A stretch of DNA of 64,000 bases from positions 1,178,001 to 1,242,000 of the forward strand of contig NZ_JABFDF010000001.1 of NCBI RefSeq assembly GCF_013403985.1. Direction: 5' to 3'. The notes under the pieces were generated by a model that was not told where the DNA came from, searched no databases, and was given only the letters and a program-made list of their open reading frames with translations. This stretch comes from Winogradskyella ludwigii. Lineage in GTDB: Bacteria; Bacteroidota; Bacteroidia; Flavobacteriales; Flavobacteriaceae. Numbering within the stretch: position 1 is the first letter of the stretch; each line of letters begins with the position of its first letter. Positions 27,720 to 35,201 of the stretch are shown piece after piece. The translations under genes were made by a program, and so were the position numbers.

Positions 27720-28262
27720 ATGAACTCAAAAATTCTAACTTTCCCATTACGATTGGCTCTAATTATCTTAATTTTTGGGGCATTATTCAAGATTATGCAT
27801 TGGCCTTATGCAAATATGTTAATGTTGATTGGTGGAGTTTCAATAGGAATATTATACACCATTAGATTCATCTTTAAAACAGTGAAATCTAAATTAGACT
27901 ACTTAAAATTAGCGATGATTTTGATTTGGGTATTTAGCTATTTAGTTAAAGTATTTCACCTTTTTTATGTTCCGTTTGTATTCGAAACACTGCTACTTAT
28001 ACTCTTTATATATTGGTTTTTTGTTGAAGGAATCGATTATTTTAAAAGCAGAACCTACACAAAAAATAAGTTTCTAAAAGGTATCTATTATGCATTCATT
28101 GTAATAGCAATAGTTACCTTATTTTCTGGAATACTATTTAAAATTCAACATTGGCCTTATGGATCAATATTATTTACGTTTGGTATTTTACAAATAAGTC
28201 TATTGTTGATTTTTGATTACTTTATAGTGGATAGAACGAAGACCATACAAGAAGAAGGATAA
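27720..28262 (+). CDS. Membrane protein with duplicated GldL-like KIxHWPY motif
   Basis: A 180-residue integral membrane protein with about six hydrophobic helices. Two copies of a motif are visible: GALFKIMHWPYANMLMLIGG near residues 20-39 and SGILFKIQHWPYGSILFTFG near 137-156. The motif resembles the FKIxHWPGA segment in the N-terminal membrane hairpin of the gliding-motor protein GldL. The protein lacks the GldL C-terminal domain and no GldM is nearby, so it is not GldL itself. Function is unknown. Confidence 0.7.
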   Translation: MNSKILTFPLRLALIILIFGALFKIMHWPYANMLMLIGGVSIGILYTIRFIFKTVKSKLDYLKLAMILIWVFSYLVKVFHLFYVPFVFETLLLILFIYWFFVEGIDYFKSRTYTKNKFLKGIYYAFIVIAIVTLFSGILFKIQHWPYGSILFTFGILQISLLLIFDYFIVDRTKTIQEEG

Positions 28263-28370
28263 AATAAAACGACACTGATTATTTATTGAAGGTTTTCTTT
28301 ACTGTTATCTAATTTTATTATTTATGTTGAATATCTATAGATGGTACACTAACTTTTCAACATTTAAAAA

Positions 28371-28410
28371 ATAAAAAAGCTTCAACATAAATTGAAGGTT
28401 TTCTTGAGGT
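28371..28410 (-). terminator. Minus-strand terminator, repeat unit 1
   Basis: On the minus strand CTTCAA and TTGAAG pair around a 6-base loop and are followed by CTTTTTTATTTTTTA. Confidence 0.55.
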
Positions 28411-28473
28411 TACTAAAGCGATAGGATTTCAACCGCGTATTTATTAATCTAAATTTTCTTAAAATTTTAAAAA

Positions 28474-28513
28474 ATAAAAAAGCCTCAACATAAATTGAAG
28501 GTTTTCTTGAGGT
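28474..28513 (-). terminator. Minus-strand terminator, repeat unit 2
   Basis: The same hairpin as in unit 1 but with TTGAGG, which can pair with CCTCAA (outer) or CTTCAA (inner, one G-T pair), followed by the same T-rich tract. Confidence 0.55.
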
Positions 28514-28574
28514 AATTAAAGCGATAGAATTTGAATCGCGTATCTATTAAACTAAATTTTCTTAAAATTTTAAA

Positions 28575-28607
28575 AAATAAAAAAACCTCTAAGGGATCTT
28601 AGAGGTT
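28575..28607 (-). terminator. Terminator of tRNA-Cys
   Basis: AACCTCTAAG (28584-28593) and CTTAGAGGTT (28598-28607) form a 10-bp stem with a GGAT-position loop; a run of T follows on the minus strand. It lies 10 bases beyond the tRNA 3' end. Confidence 0.85.
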
Positions 28608-28616
28608 CATATTCTG

Positions 28617-28687
28617 AGGTGTCGAGCGGATTCGAACCGCTGTAGATGGTGTTGCAGACCACTGCCTAGCCACTCGGCCACGACACC
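28617..28687 (-). tRNA. tRNA-Cys (anticodon GCA)
   Basis: The minus strand folds into a tRNA: acceptor arms GGTGTCG (28687-28681) and CGACACC (28624-28618) pair over 7 bp, the D-arm is GCCGAGTGGCTAGGC, and the anticodon loop CTGCAAC gives anticodon GCA. The T-arm is GCGGTTCGAATCCGC with the invariant TTCGAAT loop. The discriminator base is T (U), as expected for tRNA-Cys. CCA is not encoded. It is followed by its own terminator and by a tandem array of similar 3'-end fragments. Confidence 0.96.
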
Positions 28688-28710
28688 CTAATTTCCTAAT
28701 AAATCAGGAT

Positions 28711-28729
28711 TCTCATTAATTTAATGAGA
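28711..28729. repeat. Perfect palindrome between promoter and tRNA-Cys
   Basis: TCTCATTAA and TTAATGAGA (9-bp arms, one central T) lie between a minus-strand -7 box and the tRNA, so the palindrome would be in the 5' leader of the pre-tRNA or act as an operator. Confidence 0.7.
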
Positions 28730-28732
28730 GCG

Positions 28733-28740
28733 CAAATATA
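28733..28740 (-). promoter_or_regulatory. Putative -7 box for tRNA-Cys
   Basis: TATATTTG on the minus strand is an exact TAnnTTTG match, 46 bases before the mature tRNA 5' end. It lies 30 bases after the folB stop. Confidence 0.5.
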
Positions 28741-28770
28741 AAAATTATATACGTTATAGCCTAAATAGGT

Positions 28771-29133
28771 TTACTTTTTTCGCTTTTTAGTCATTTTAAT
28801 GGTAACCATCTCAACATCACCACCAATTGGAGGATTTATTTTACTTACAGCCACTGTAGCTTTAGTAATTATTGACGATTCTTTAAAAACTTGATCTAAT
28901 ATACGTTTAGCAACCGTTTCTAAAAGCTTAGTAGGGATTGCCATTTGGTCTCTAACTACTTTATTTAAAAAAACATAGTCTACAGTATCTGCTAATTCAT
29001 CAGTTTTTGAAGACATTTTTAAATTCGCCTTTACCTGTAAATCTACTCTGTAATCACTACCAATCGCCGTTTCTTCTTTTAAGCAACCATGATTTGCAAA
29101 TACTCTTATGTTTTCAACTTTTATTATTCCCAT
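28771..29133 (-). CDS. folB: Dihydroneopterin aldolase
   Basis: A 120-residue enzyme of folate synthesis that cleaves dihydroneopterin to 6-hydroxymethyl-dihydropterin and glycolaldehyde. The N-terminal IKVENIRVFANHGCLKEET contains the active-site HGCLKEE region, and the C-terminal VAVSKINPPIGGDVEMVTI contains the conserved lysine and the Pro-rich turn. Length is normal for the family. It reads toward the tRNA-Cys gene on the same strand. Confidence 0.92.
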   Translation of the reverse strand: MGIIKVENIRVFANHGCLKEETAIGSDYRVDLQVKANLKMSSKTDELADTVDYVFLNKVVRDQMAIPTKLLETVAKRILDQVFKESSIITKATVAVSKINPPIGGDVEMVTIKMTKKRKK

Positions 29134-29183
29134 GTTTCAAAAGTAATATTTCTTAATCAATTTTATTCAGTTTACAAACCTTT

Positions 29184-29210
29184 GGTTACTGAGCGTAGTC
29201 GAAGTGATAC
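29184..29210. repeat. Short interspersed intergenic motif (GAGCGTAGTCGAAG)
   Basis: The segment contains ACTGAGCGTAGTCGAAGTG, a phrase I know as frequently repeated between genes in flavobacterial chromosomes. A related phrase is at 42976-43004. Its function is unknown. Confidence 0.45.
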
Positions 29211-29239
29211 TCTAAAAGTCTTTATTCTTTTATCTTTTT

Positions 29240-29440
29240 CTAACTCGTAAACAAATCAAAGATATTACTCAACGCACTAGTCTTCGCTTTATAAAACTCA
29301 GTATAACGACACTTTTTACAAGTCACAGAACTAAATTTCTTATTTTGAATATCAAAGATTTTTGATAATGTACCACCTGTAGCTCTCATTTCACCAATTT
29401 CATAAGTCGTATTAGCACATTTTGGACAATTGTAATTCAT
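29240..29440 (-). CDS. Zinc-ribbon protein (DUF2082-like)
   Basis: A 66-residue protein with two CxxC pairs: NCPKC near the N-terminus and CKKC near residue 37, forming one zinc ribbon. The TGGTLSKIFDIQNKKF segment is typical of DUF2082/COG3478 nucleic-acid-binding Zn-ribbon proteins. Function is unknown. Confidence 0.85.
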   Translation of the reverse strand: MNYNCPKCANTTYEIGEMRATGGTLSKIFDIQNKKFSSVTCKKCRYTEFYKAKTSALSNIFDLFTS

Positions 29441-29595
29441 AATTTATAAAGTTTATTGATTCATACTATCAGTCTAAAAAAGTAAATAAATGTTACAATT
29501 TGTTTAATTTTACCAACTGGAATAACGATGTTAAGTTTTAGAGTTAGTTATATATTTTACCTAACAACTAATAGTTAACAGCTAACACCTAAATA

Positions 29596-31605
29596 ATGTC
29601 AGAAGAAAAAAAAGCACTCAATTTTATTGAGAATATTATAGAAGAAGATTTAGCAAACGGTTTACCTAAAGAGAAGCTACGTTTTCGTTTTCCACCAGAA
29701 CCAAATGGCTATTTACACATAGGCCATACCAAAGCTATTGGTATTAGTTTTGGATTGGGAGAAACTTATAATGCACCTGTTAACTTAAGATTCGATGATA
29801 CAAATCCTGCTAAAGAAGAGCAAGAATATGTAGATGCGATTAAAAAAGATATCGCTTGGTTAGGTTACAAATGGGAAAATGAATTGTACTCATCAGATTA
29901 TTTTCAGAAGTTATACGATTGGGCTATTCAAATGATAAAAGATGGGAAAGCTTATGTAGATTCTCAATCTTCTGAAGTGATGCGTGAACAGAAAGGTACA
30001 CCAACACAAGTAGGTACAAATAGTCCATATAGAGATCGTAGTGTAGAAGAGAATTTGGAATTGTTTGAAGGTATGAAATCCGGAAAATTCCCAGCTGGCA
30101 CACATCTATTGCGTGCTAAAATTGATATGGAAGATCCCAATATGTTAATGCGAGATCCAATTATGTATCGAATTATGTATGCACATCACCATAGAACTGG
30201 TGATGATTGGTGTATTTACCCAATGTACGATTGGACGCATGGCGAAAGTGATTACCTAGAACAAATTTCGCACTCATTATGTTCTTTAGAATTTAAACCT
30301 CACAGAAAATTGTACGATTGGTTTAAGGAACATGTACATGAATACAGTAAAGACGAATTTCCATTAGCACCAAAACAACGCGAATTTGCACGTTTAAACC
30401 TTAGTTACACCATAATGAGCAAGCGTAAATTATTGCGTTTGGTAGAAGATGGTGTGGTTTCTGGTTGGGACGATCCTCGTATGCCAACCATTTCTGGTTT
30501 ACGTCGTCGTGGCTATACACCAAATTCAATTCGTAAATTTATTGATAAAGTTGGTGTTGCTAAACGTGAAAACATCATTGATGTGTCGCTTTTAGAATTC
30601 TGTATTCGTGAAGATTTAAATAAAACGGCAAATAGAGTAATGGCTGTTTTAGATCCTATAAAAGTGGTGATTACTAATTATCCTGAAGATAAAGAAGAAT
30701 GGTTAGAAGCAGAAAATAACCAGGAAGATGAGTCTGCTGGATTCAGAAAAGTGCCTTTTTCAAATGAAATTTATATAGAAAAAGACGATTTCAAAGAAGA
30801 GGCAAGTAACAATTATTTTAGATTGAAACTTGGAGGAGAAGTAAGATTAAAAAATGCTTACATCATTAAAGCAAATTCTGTTGTTAAGGATGAAAATGGA
30901 GAGATTACCGAAATCCATTGTACGTATGATGAAGACACCTCTAAAAAAGTAAAAGGAACCTTGCATTGGGTATCTATAAAACATGCCATTAAAGCAGAAA
31001 TTAGAGAATACGATCGTTTGTTTAAACACGAATCGCCAGATAGTGACAAGGACAAAGATTTTATGGAATTTATTAACCCAAATTCTTTAACCTTAAAAAC
31101 AGGATATTTAGAACCAAGTTTAGCTGAAGTTGGAGTAGGAGAGCAGTTCCAATTTCAACGTCTAGGTTATTTTAATGTTGATGACGATTCTACCTCAGAA
31201 AAGTTAGTATTTAATAAAACAGTGGGTTTAAGAGATAGCTGGGAGAAGCAAAAACCAAAAGCTGAAAATACTCAGAACCAGAATAAACCAAATCCACAAC
31301 AGCAAAAACGTTCTGCAATAAGTGTAATTCAGCAATTTGGTAAGAAATACACCAAATTAAACGAAGAAAAACAAGCTAAAGCTAAAGACGAAATACAAGC
31401 ACTAGCTAAAGATGTCTCTTATGACGATTTAGAGCCTTTATTTGGTACAGCTGTGAAAAAAGCAGGTACACGTATAGTCACCTTAATTGCGTTAAAAGTG
31501 CTGCTTAAAAATGGCTTGGATAGAAATGATGCTATTAACGAGTTTATTGATAAAGCTAAAGACGATAAGAATGAAGTTTTAGTTGCTGAGGCTTCAGATA
31601 TTTAA
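29596..31605 (+). CDS. glnS: Glutamine-tRNA ligase with C-terminal extension
   Basis: A 669-residue class I aminoacyl-tRNA synthetase charging tRNA-Gln. HIGH is at 41-44 (NGYLHIGHTKA) and the KMSKS-equivalent is IMSKRK near 273. The anticodon-binding beta-barrels run to about 545. After a Gln/Asn/Pro-rich linker (KAENTQNQNKPNPQQQ) an additional helical domain of about 100 residues follows, a form annotated in Bacteroidota as a YqeY-domain fusion. Having GlnRS means the organism does not depend only on transamidation for Gln-tRNA. Confidence 0.95.
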   Translation: MSEEKKALNFIENIIEEDLANGLPKEKLRFRFPPEPNGYLHIGHTKAIGISFGLGETYNAPVNLRFDDTNPAKEEQEYVDAIKKDIAWLGYKWENELYSSDYFQKLYDWAIQMIKDGKAYVDSQSSEVMREQKGTPTQVGTNSPYRDRSVEENLELFEGMKSGKFPAGTHLLRAKIDMEDPNMLMRDPIMYRIMYAHHHRTGDDWCIYPMYDWTHGESDYLEQISHSLCSLEFKPHRKLYDWFKEHVHEYSKDEFPLAPKQREFARLNLSYTIMSKRKLLRLVEDGVVSGWDDPRMPTISGLRRRGYTPNSIRKFIDKVGVAKRENIIDVSLLEFCIREDLNKTANRVMAVLDPIKVVITNYPEDKEEWLEAENNQEDESAGFRKVPFSNEIYIEKDDFKEEASNNYFRLKLGGEVRLKNAYIIKANSVVKDENGEITEIHCTYDEDTSKKVKGTLHWVSIKHAIKAEIREYDRLFKHESPDSDKDKDFMEFINPNSLTLKTGYLEPSLAEVGVGEQFQFQRLGYFNVDDDSTSEKLVFNKTVGLRDSWEKQKPKAENTQNQNKPNPQQQKRSAISVIQQFGKKYTKLNEEKQAKAKDEIQALAKDVSYDDLEPLFGTAVKKAGTRIVTLIALKVLLKNGLDRNDAINEFIDKAKDDKNEVLVAEASDI

Positions 31606-31633
31606 TATCTATTATTTTCTTAAAAATATAATC

Positions 31634-31671
31634 TACCTACAAGGTTTTCAAAACCTTGTAGGTATTTTTTT
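31634..31671 (+). terminator. Terminator after glnS
   Basis: TACCTACAAGGTTTT (31634-31648) and its exact complement (31650-31664) make a 15-bp palindrome centred on one C, followed by seven T. The ACCTACAAGG phrase is a common flavobacterial terminator repeat. Confidence 0.85.
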
Positions 31672-31749
31672 AGACTATTTTAAAGCTAAAGTCTTATAAA
31701 CTAAATTATTTGGAGTAGTTTAGGGTGTATAAATTTTAACTTCAAATAC

Positions 31750-33216
31750 ATGAAAAAAATTACACTTATTTTAGCATTTCTTCTTATTGGAAATAGCCTT
31801 TTCAGTCAAACTATTTCGGGTAAAATCTTAGATACCGAAAACAATCCTATTCCTTATGTTACTTTACAAATAGGAGCAAATTATGGAGTTATTACTAATG
31901 ACGAAGGTGTTTTTACATTAGAAACAGATAATTTTTCGGATTTAGAAACGGTGTCAATTTCTTGTTTGGGATATAAGTCTTTAGAATTTAAACTATCAGA
32001 TTTTACAAATCCAACATACATTCTTGAAGATTCCATTAGCGAACTTTCAGAAGTTTTTGTGACTAATAAACAGCTTTCAATTGAAGAAATATTAACCAAT
32101 ATAAGAGCAAATATTTCAAAAAATTATAAATCTGAAGGCACACAACGTATTTTTTTAAGAGAGAGTAAAAATTTCCTTCTAAAGGATTTTGAATTTGAGA
32201 TCGCTAAATCTTCAAATTTTAAAAAGGCAACGATAAAAGAAATTAATAAAAACTTTGAAGTAATGAGTAAACAGCTCATTAATAATAAATCTAGTTTATA
32301 TGAAGATTCATTATTAGACGTATTACACATAGCAGATAGCACACAAGCACGTGTTATAAAAGCTACAAAACTGGTCAATTTAAATGAAGATTTATCTACA
32401 GAAGCGGTTAATGGTAAAATGATAAAAAGTGTGCTTAATGTTTTAGACTCTTCTGCTACTTATAAATTGAAATCAGGTTTATTTACTGTTGAAGATTCTC
32501 TTAAGGTCGGAAAAATTATTAAAGATGACGCTGACTCAAAAAAAGGAAAAACGAATACTTTAAAAGCCAATATTGCGCGTATTGTAAAGAATAATACTTT
32601 AGTAGAAAACTCTAAATTAGATTTTATTTTTGAAGATAAAGGTTATAAGTATGCTATAGATGGAATAAGTTATTTCAACGATGAAGCTGTATACAGTATT
32701 AGCTTTATTCCAACTAAACGTTCTGCTAAATATAAAGGTAAAATGTATGTTAATACATCAGATTTTGCAGTCGTAAAATTAGATTATGAATTTGCAGAAA
32801 ATAGAACAGGACAAAAGTTAAACATGAAACTTTTACTGGGTATTAAATATGTAGAAAACGCATACCGTTCTACAGTAATTTTTAAGAAGAATGAAGATAG
32901 TATTTACGACCTTTATTTCATAAGTCAAGAAAATGGAAATTATGTTTATTTTAATAGATCATTAAAATTTATTAGAAACAATACTCCAGAGCAAAACGAT
33001 AAACAACAATTAAAGTTAGAGTTTATGTTAGAGCAAATTTATAAGGCAAAAAGCGAATTGTTTTTTATTGAACAAAACCCTTTAGTGGATGCATCTAGCT
33101 TTACAGTTACAGAAGAATATCCTATCATTTATTTATCTAAATACGATCCTTCTATTTGGAAAGATTATAGTGTGTTGAGTCCTGTTCAAGATATCATAAA
33201 TTATCAAACAAATTAG
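31750..33216 (+). CDS. Exported protein with N-terminal CarboxypepD_reg-like domain
   Basis: A 488-residue secreted protein: signal peptide 1-19 (ending LFSQ), then a CarboxypepD_reg-like domain at about 21-105 (ISGKILDTENNPIPYVTLQIG). The remainder has alternating polar/hydrophobic strands (YKGKMYVNTSDFAVVKLDYEF) as in periplasmic or outer-membrane lipocalin-like proteins of Bacteroidota. There is no TonB plug or barrel. Function is unknown. Confidence 0.75.
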   Translation: MKKITLILAFLLIGNSLFSQTISGKILDTENNPIPYVTLQIGANYGVITNDEGVFTLETDNFSDLETVSISCLGYKSLEFKLSDFTNPTYILEDSISELSEVFVTNKQLSIEEILTNIRANISKNYKSEGTQRIFLRESKNFLLKDFEFEIAKSSNFKKATIKEINKNFEVMSKQLINNKSSLYEDSLLDVLHIADSTQARVIKATKLVNLNEDLSTEAVNGKMIKSVLNVLDSSATYKLKSGLFTVEDSLKVGKIIKDDADSKKGKTNTLKANIARIVKNNTLVENSKLDFIFEDKGYKYAIDGISYFNDEAVYSISFIPTKRSAKYKGKMYVNTSDFAVVKLDYEFAENRTGQKLNMKLLLGIKYVENAYRSTVIFKKNEDSIYDLYFISQENGNYVYFNRSLKFIRNNTPEQNDKQQLKLEFMLEQIYKAKSELFFIEQNPLVDASSFTVTEEYPIIYLSKYDPSIWKDYSVLSPVQDIINYQTN

Positions 33217-33282
33217 ATTTTAACAATCCTTTGAGACAAATAAAGATCTAAATTTCATAACTTTAGGTAAATACATAATATT

Positions 33283-33495
33283 ATGAACTTACCACAAAAA
33301 ATACTTACAGAAATAGCTACAGTAACAAGAGATATCGAGGATAACTATCCTGAACTTCAACAGCATTTAGATGAAACTAGAAGTACATTACCTCAAGGAT
33401 CTAACGATAATGGAGATGTAAATGAAGATGATTTAAAAAACTACCTCAATGAATTAAAAGCAATAAGAGATAAGTACAAAGAAGAAGGCCATTAA
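33283..33495 (+). CDS. Small acidic hypothetical protein
   Basis: A 70-residue, highly charged, probably helical protein with no hydrophobic segment (MNLPQKILTEIATVTRDIED at the start). I recognise no family. A strong terminator follows, which supports it being a real gene. Confidence 0.6.
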   Translation: MNLPQKILTEIATVTRDIEDNYPELQQHLDETRSTLPQGSNDNGDVNEDDLKNYLNELKAIRDKYKEEGH

Positions 33496-33520
33496 CCTTT
33501 ATTCAATGGACTCTTCATAT

Positions 33521-33556
33521 AAAAAGCCTCATAAATATCACTTATGAGGCTTTTTT
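33521..33556. terminator. Bidirectional terminator
   Basis: AAAAAGCCTCATAA (33521-33534) and its exact complement (33542-33555) form a 14-bp stem with a 7-base loop, with T-runs on both strands. It separates convergent genes. Confidence 0.9.
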
Positions 33557-33569
33557 ATAATGTTTAAAT

Positions 33570-34085
33570 TTATAACTTTTCAACTTTTACATCGTCTTCA
33601 GGAATATCAAGTTTAGTTTCAAAATTTGGTAAAACTTTATCTACAAGAGCTTCATTTTTTAATTGCTTTGCTTCAATAAACCACCAAAAGTTTTCAGCGT
33701 CATTATAGATACCTAATAAATAACTTTTTGAAGATACGCGCTGTCCAGACATAATCATTTGGTTATAGCCTTCAATAACACAACGAAACTGTCCTTGTTC
33801 TTTTACAATTTCTGAAACACCATTAATATCTGCTTTTTCAAATACAAAACCTTGTGTTTTCATACCTTCAAAAGTGGCTTTTATAACATTTAATGCCGCA
33901 TCTTTTCCACCCATCATGTCTAATACAGATGGAAGCGTGTAATTTAACACAGTCTCAAAATCCATATTTAATGTGGCTTTTGATGTTATTTCAGCATCTC
34001 TCAAAGCTTCTGTTTTAGTTTGAGAAAACACATTAATGCTTGTGACAACCAAAACTAAAAGCAGTATTTTTTTTAATTTATTCAT
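33570..34085 (-). CDS. Exported SnoaL/NTF2-like hypothetical protein
   Basis: A 171-residue protein with a signal peptide (about 1-21, ending VFSQ). The body could be an NTF2-like fold (helix, then ENFWWFIEAKQLKNEALVDKV), but the similarity is only in general pattern. Its start overlaps the SPFH gene by 8 bases, so it is co-translated with it and probably functionally linked to that membrane complex. Confidence 0.65.
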   Translation of the reverse strand: MNKLKKILLLVLVVTSINVFSQTKTEALRDAEITSKATLNMDFETVLNYTLPSVLDMMGGKDAALNVIKATFEGMKTQGFVFEKADINGVSEIVKEQGQFRCVIEGYNQMIMSGQRVSSKSYLLGIYNDAENFWWFIEAKQLKNEALVDKVLPNFETKLDIPEDDVKVEKL

Positions 34086-35004
34086 TGTCCTTCTTTTTGT
34101 TTTTCTGATTTTTCATAGCTTCACCAATTTGATTACTAGCTGTAAAACTCGCGACCATATCATTTAACATTTGGCTACCAGCTTGTGGTGAATTAGGTAA
34201 AAGAATTAAATTACTATTGGTTTCTTGTCCAATAGCTTGTAATGTATCATAATGTTGGGTTACAACAATTAATGCAGATGCTTCTTGAGAATTGATACCA
34301 ACACGATTTAAAACATCTACAGACTCTTCTAAACCACGTGCAATTTCACGACGTTGGTCTGCAATACCTTGTCCTTGTAAACGCTTACTTTCGGCTTCTG
34401 CTTTAGCTTTCTCAACAATTAAGATACGTTGCGCATCACCTTCATATTGCGCAGCTGTTTTTTCTCTATCTGCTGCATTAATACGGTTCATTGCTATTTT
34501 TACTTGTGGATCTGGATCAATATCGGTAACTAAAGTTCTTATAATATCAAAACCATAATCCATCATAGCATCATTTAATTCTGCTTTTACAGCCAATGCA
34601 ATATCATCTTTCTTTACAAAAACATCATCTAATTTCATTTTTGGTACTTCAGCACGCACCACATCAAACACGTAAGATGTAATTTGATCATGCGGATAAT
34701 CTAGCTTATAAAAAGCATCATAAACACTTTCTGTTACCACCTTGTATTGTACAGAAACTTTTAGTTTTACAAATACATCATCTAAAGTTTTGGTCTCAAT
34801 AATGACATCTAATTGTTGAATCTTTAAACTTAATTTTCCAGCTACTTTATCAATTAATGGAATTTTAAGTTGTAAGCCAGAGTGTCTAATACTTTGAAAT
34901 TTACCAAAGCGCTCTATAATAGCCGCCGTTTGTTGTTTTACGACAAAGAATGATGAAATTAAAATGATTGCTGAAAAGAATAGAATTATAATAAATGGAA
35001 TCAT
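34078..35004 (-). CDS. SPFH-domain (stomatin/prohibitin-like) membrane protein
   Basis: A 308-residue protein with one N-terminal membrane helix (2-22) and an SPFH domain (about 23-190: AAIIERFGKFQSIRHSGLQL, VDAFYKLDYP-like region, TDIDPDPQVKIAMNRINAA). A coiled-coil region rich in AEAESKRLQGQGIADQRREI follows. Such proteins form large membrane-associated rings that organise lipids or regulate proteases. No NfeD partner is visible; the exported protein that overlaps it downstream is the only close neighbour. Confidence 0.9.
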   Translation of the reverse strand: MIPFIIILFFSAIILISSFFVVKQQTAAIIERFGKFQSIRHSGLQLKIPLIDKVAGKLSLKIQQLDVIIETKTLDDVFVKLKVSVQYKVVTESVYDAFYKLDYPHDQITSYVFDVVRAEVPKMKLDDVFVKKDDIALAVKAELNDAMMDYGFDIIRTLVTDIDPDPQVKIAMNRINAADREKTAAQYEGDAQRILIVEKAKAEAESKRLQGQGIADQRREIARGLEESVDVLNRVGINSQEASALIVVTQHYDTLQAIGQETNSNLILLPNSPQAGSQMLNDMVASFTASNQIGEAMKNQKNKKKDNE

Positions 35005-35201
35005 AATATTGATTTTTAGATTAATAAATACGAAAGATTAAAAGTAAGGTATTTTTAATTATTCATTAACTCTATTAAGAACTATAAGATAGAATGAGTA
35101 ATGCTATATCTATAATAAGAACATACTTTTTTCACCTCTATATGACGTAACAAATGTTAAGACATGTAAAGGTGAAAATTATGACTGTATAATTATAGTT
35201 T

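Larger units (their letters stand above)
28260..28607 (-). repeat. Tandem ~103-bp units of terminator plus tRNA 3'-end-like sequence
   Basis: Units begin at 28363, 28466 and 28569 with the same TTTAAAAAATAAAAAA start, an exact 103-base period. An older diverged copy begins near 28260 and keeps ATTGAAGGTTTTCTT (28285-28299). Read on the minus strand, units 1 and 2 hold GCGGTTGAAATCC or GCGATTCAAATTC, resembling the T-arm of tRNA-Cys (GCGGTTCGAATCC), followed by a terminator hairpin. Unit 3 contains the real tRNA-Cys end and its terminator. The array looks like degraded copies of a tRNA 3' end with its terminator. Confidence 0.75.

Noticed and set aside
27720..28262. Assigning gldL
   Set aside because: Only the short membrane motif is shared; the GldL C-terminal domain and a neighbouring gldM are absent.
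28260..28607. Repeats considered as a CRISPR array
   Set aside because: The 103-base period with similar sequence throughout and no distinct spacers does not fit CRISPR.
34341..34360. ACCACGTGCAAT containing CACGTG
   Set aside because: It lacks the TGTT/AACA flanks of parS and is inside the SPFH gene.
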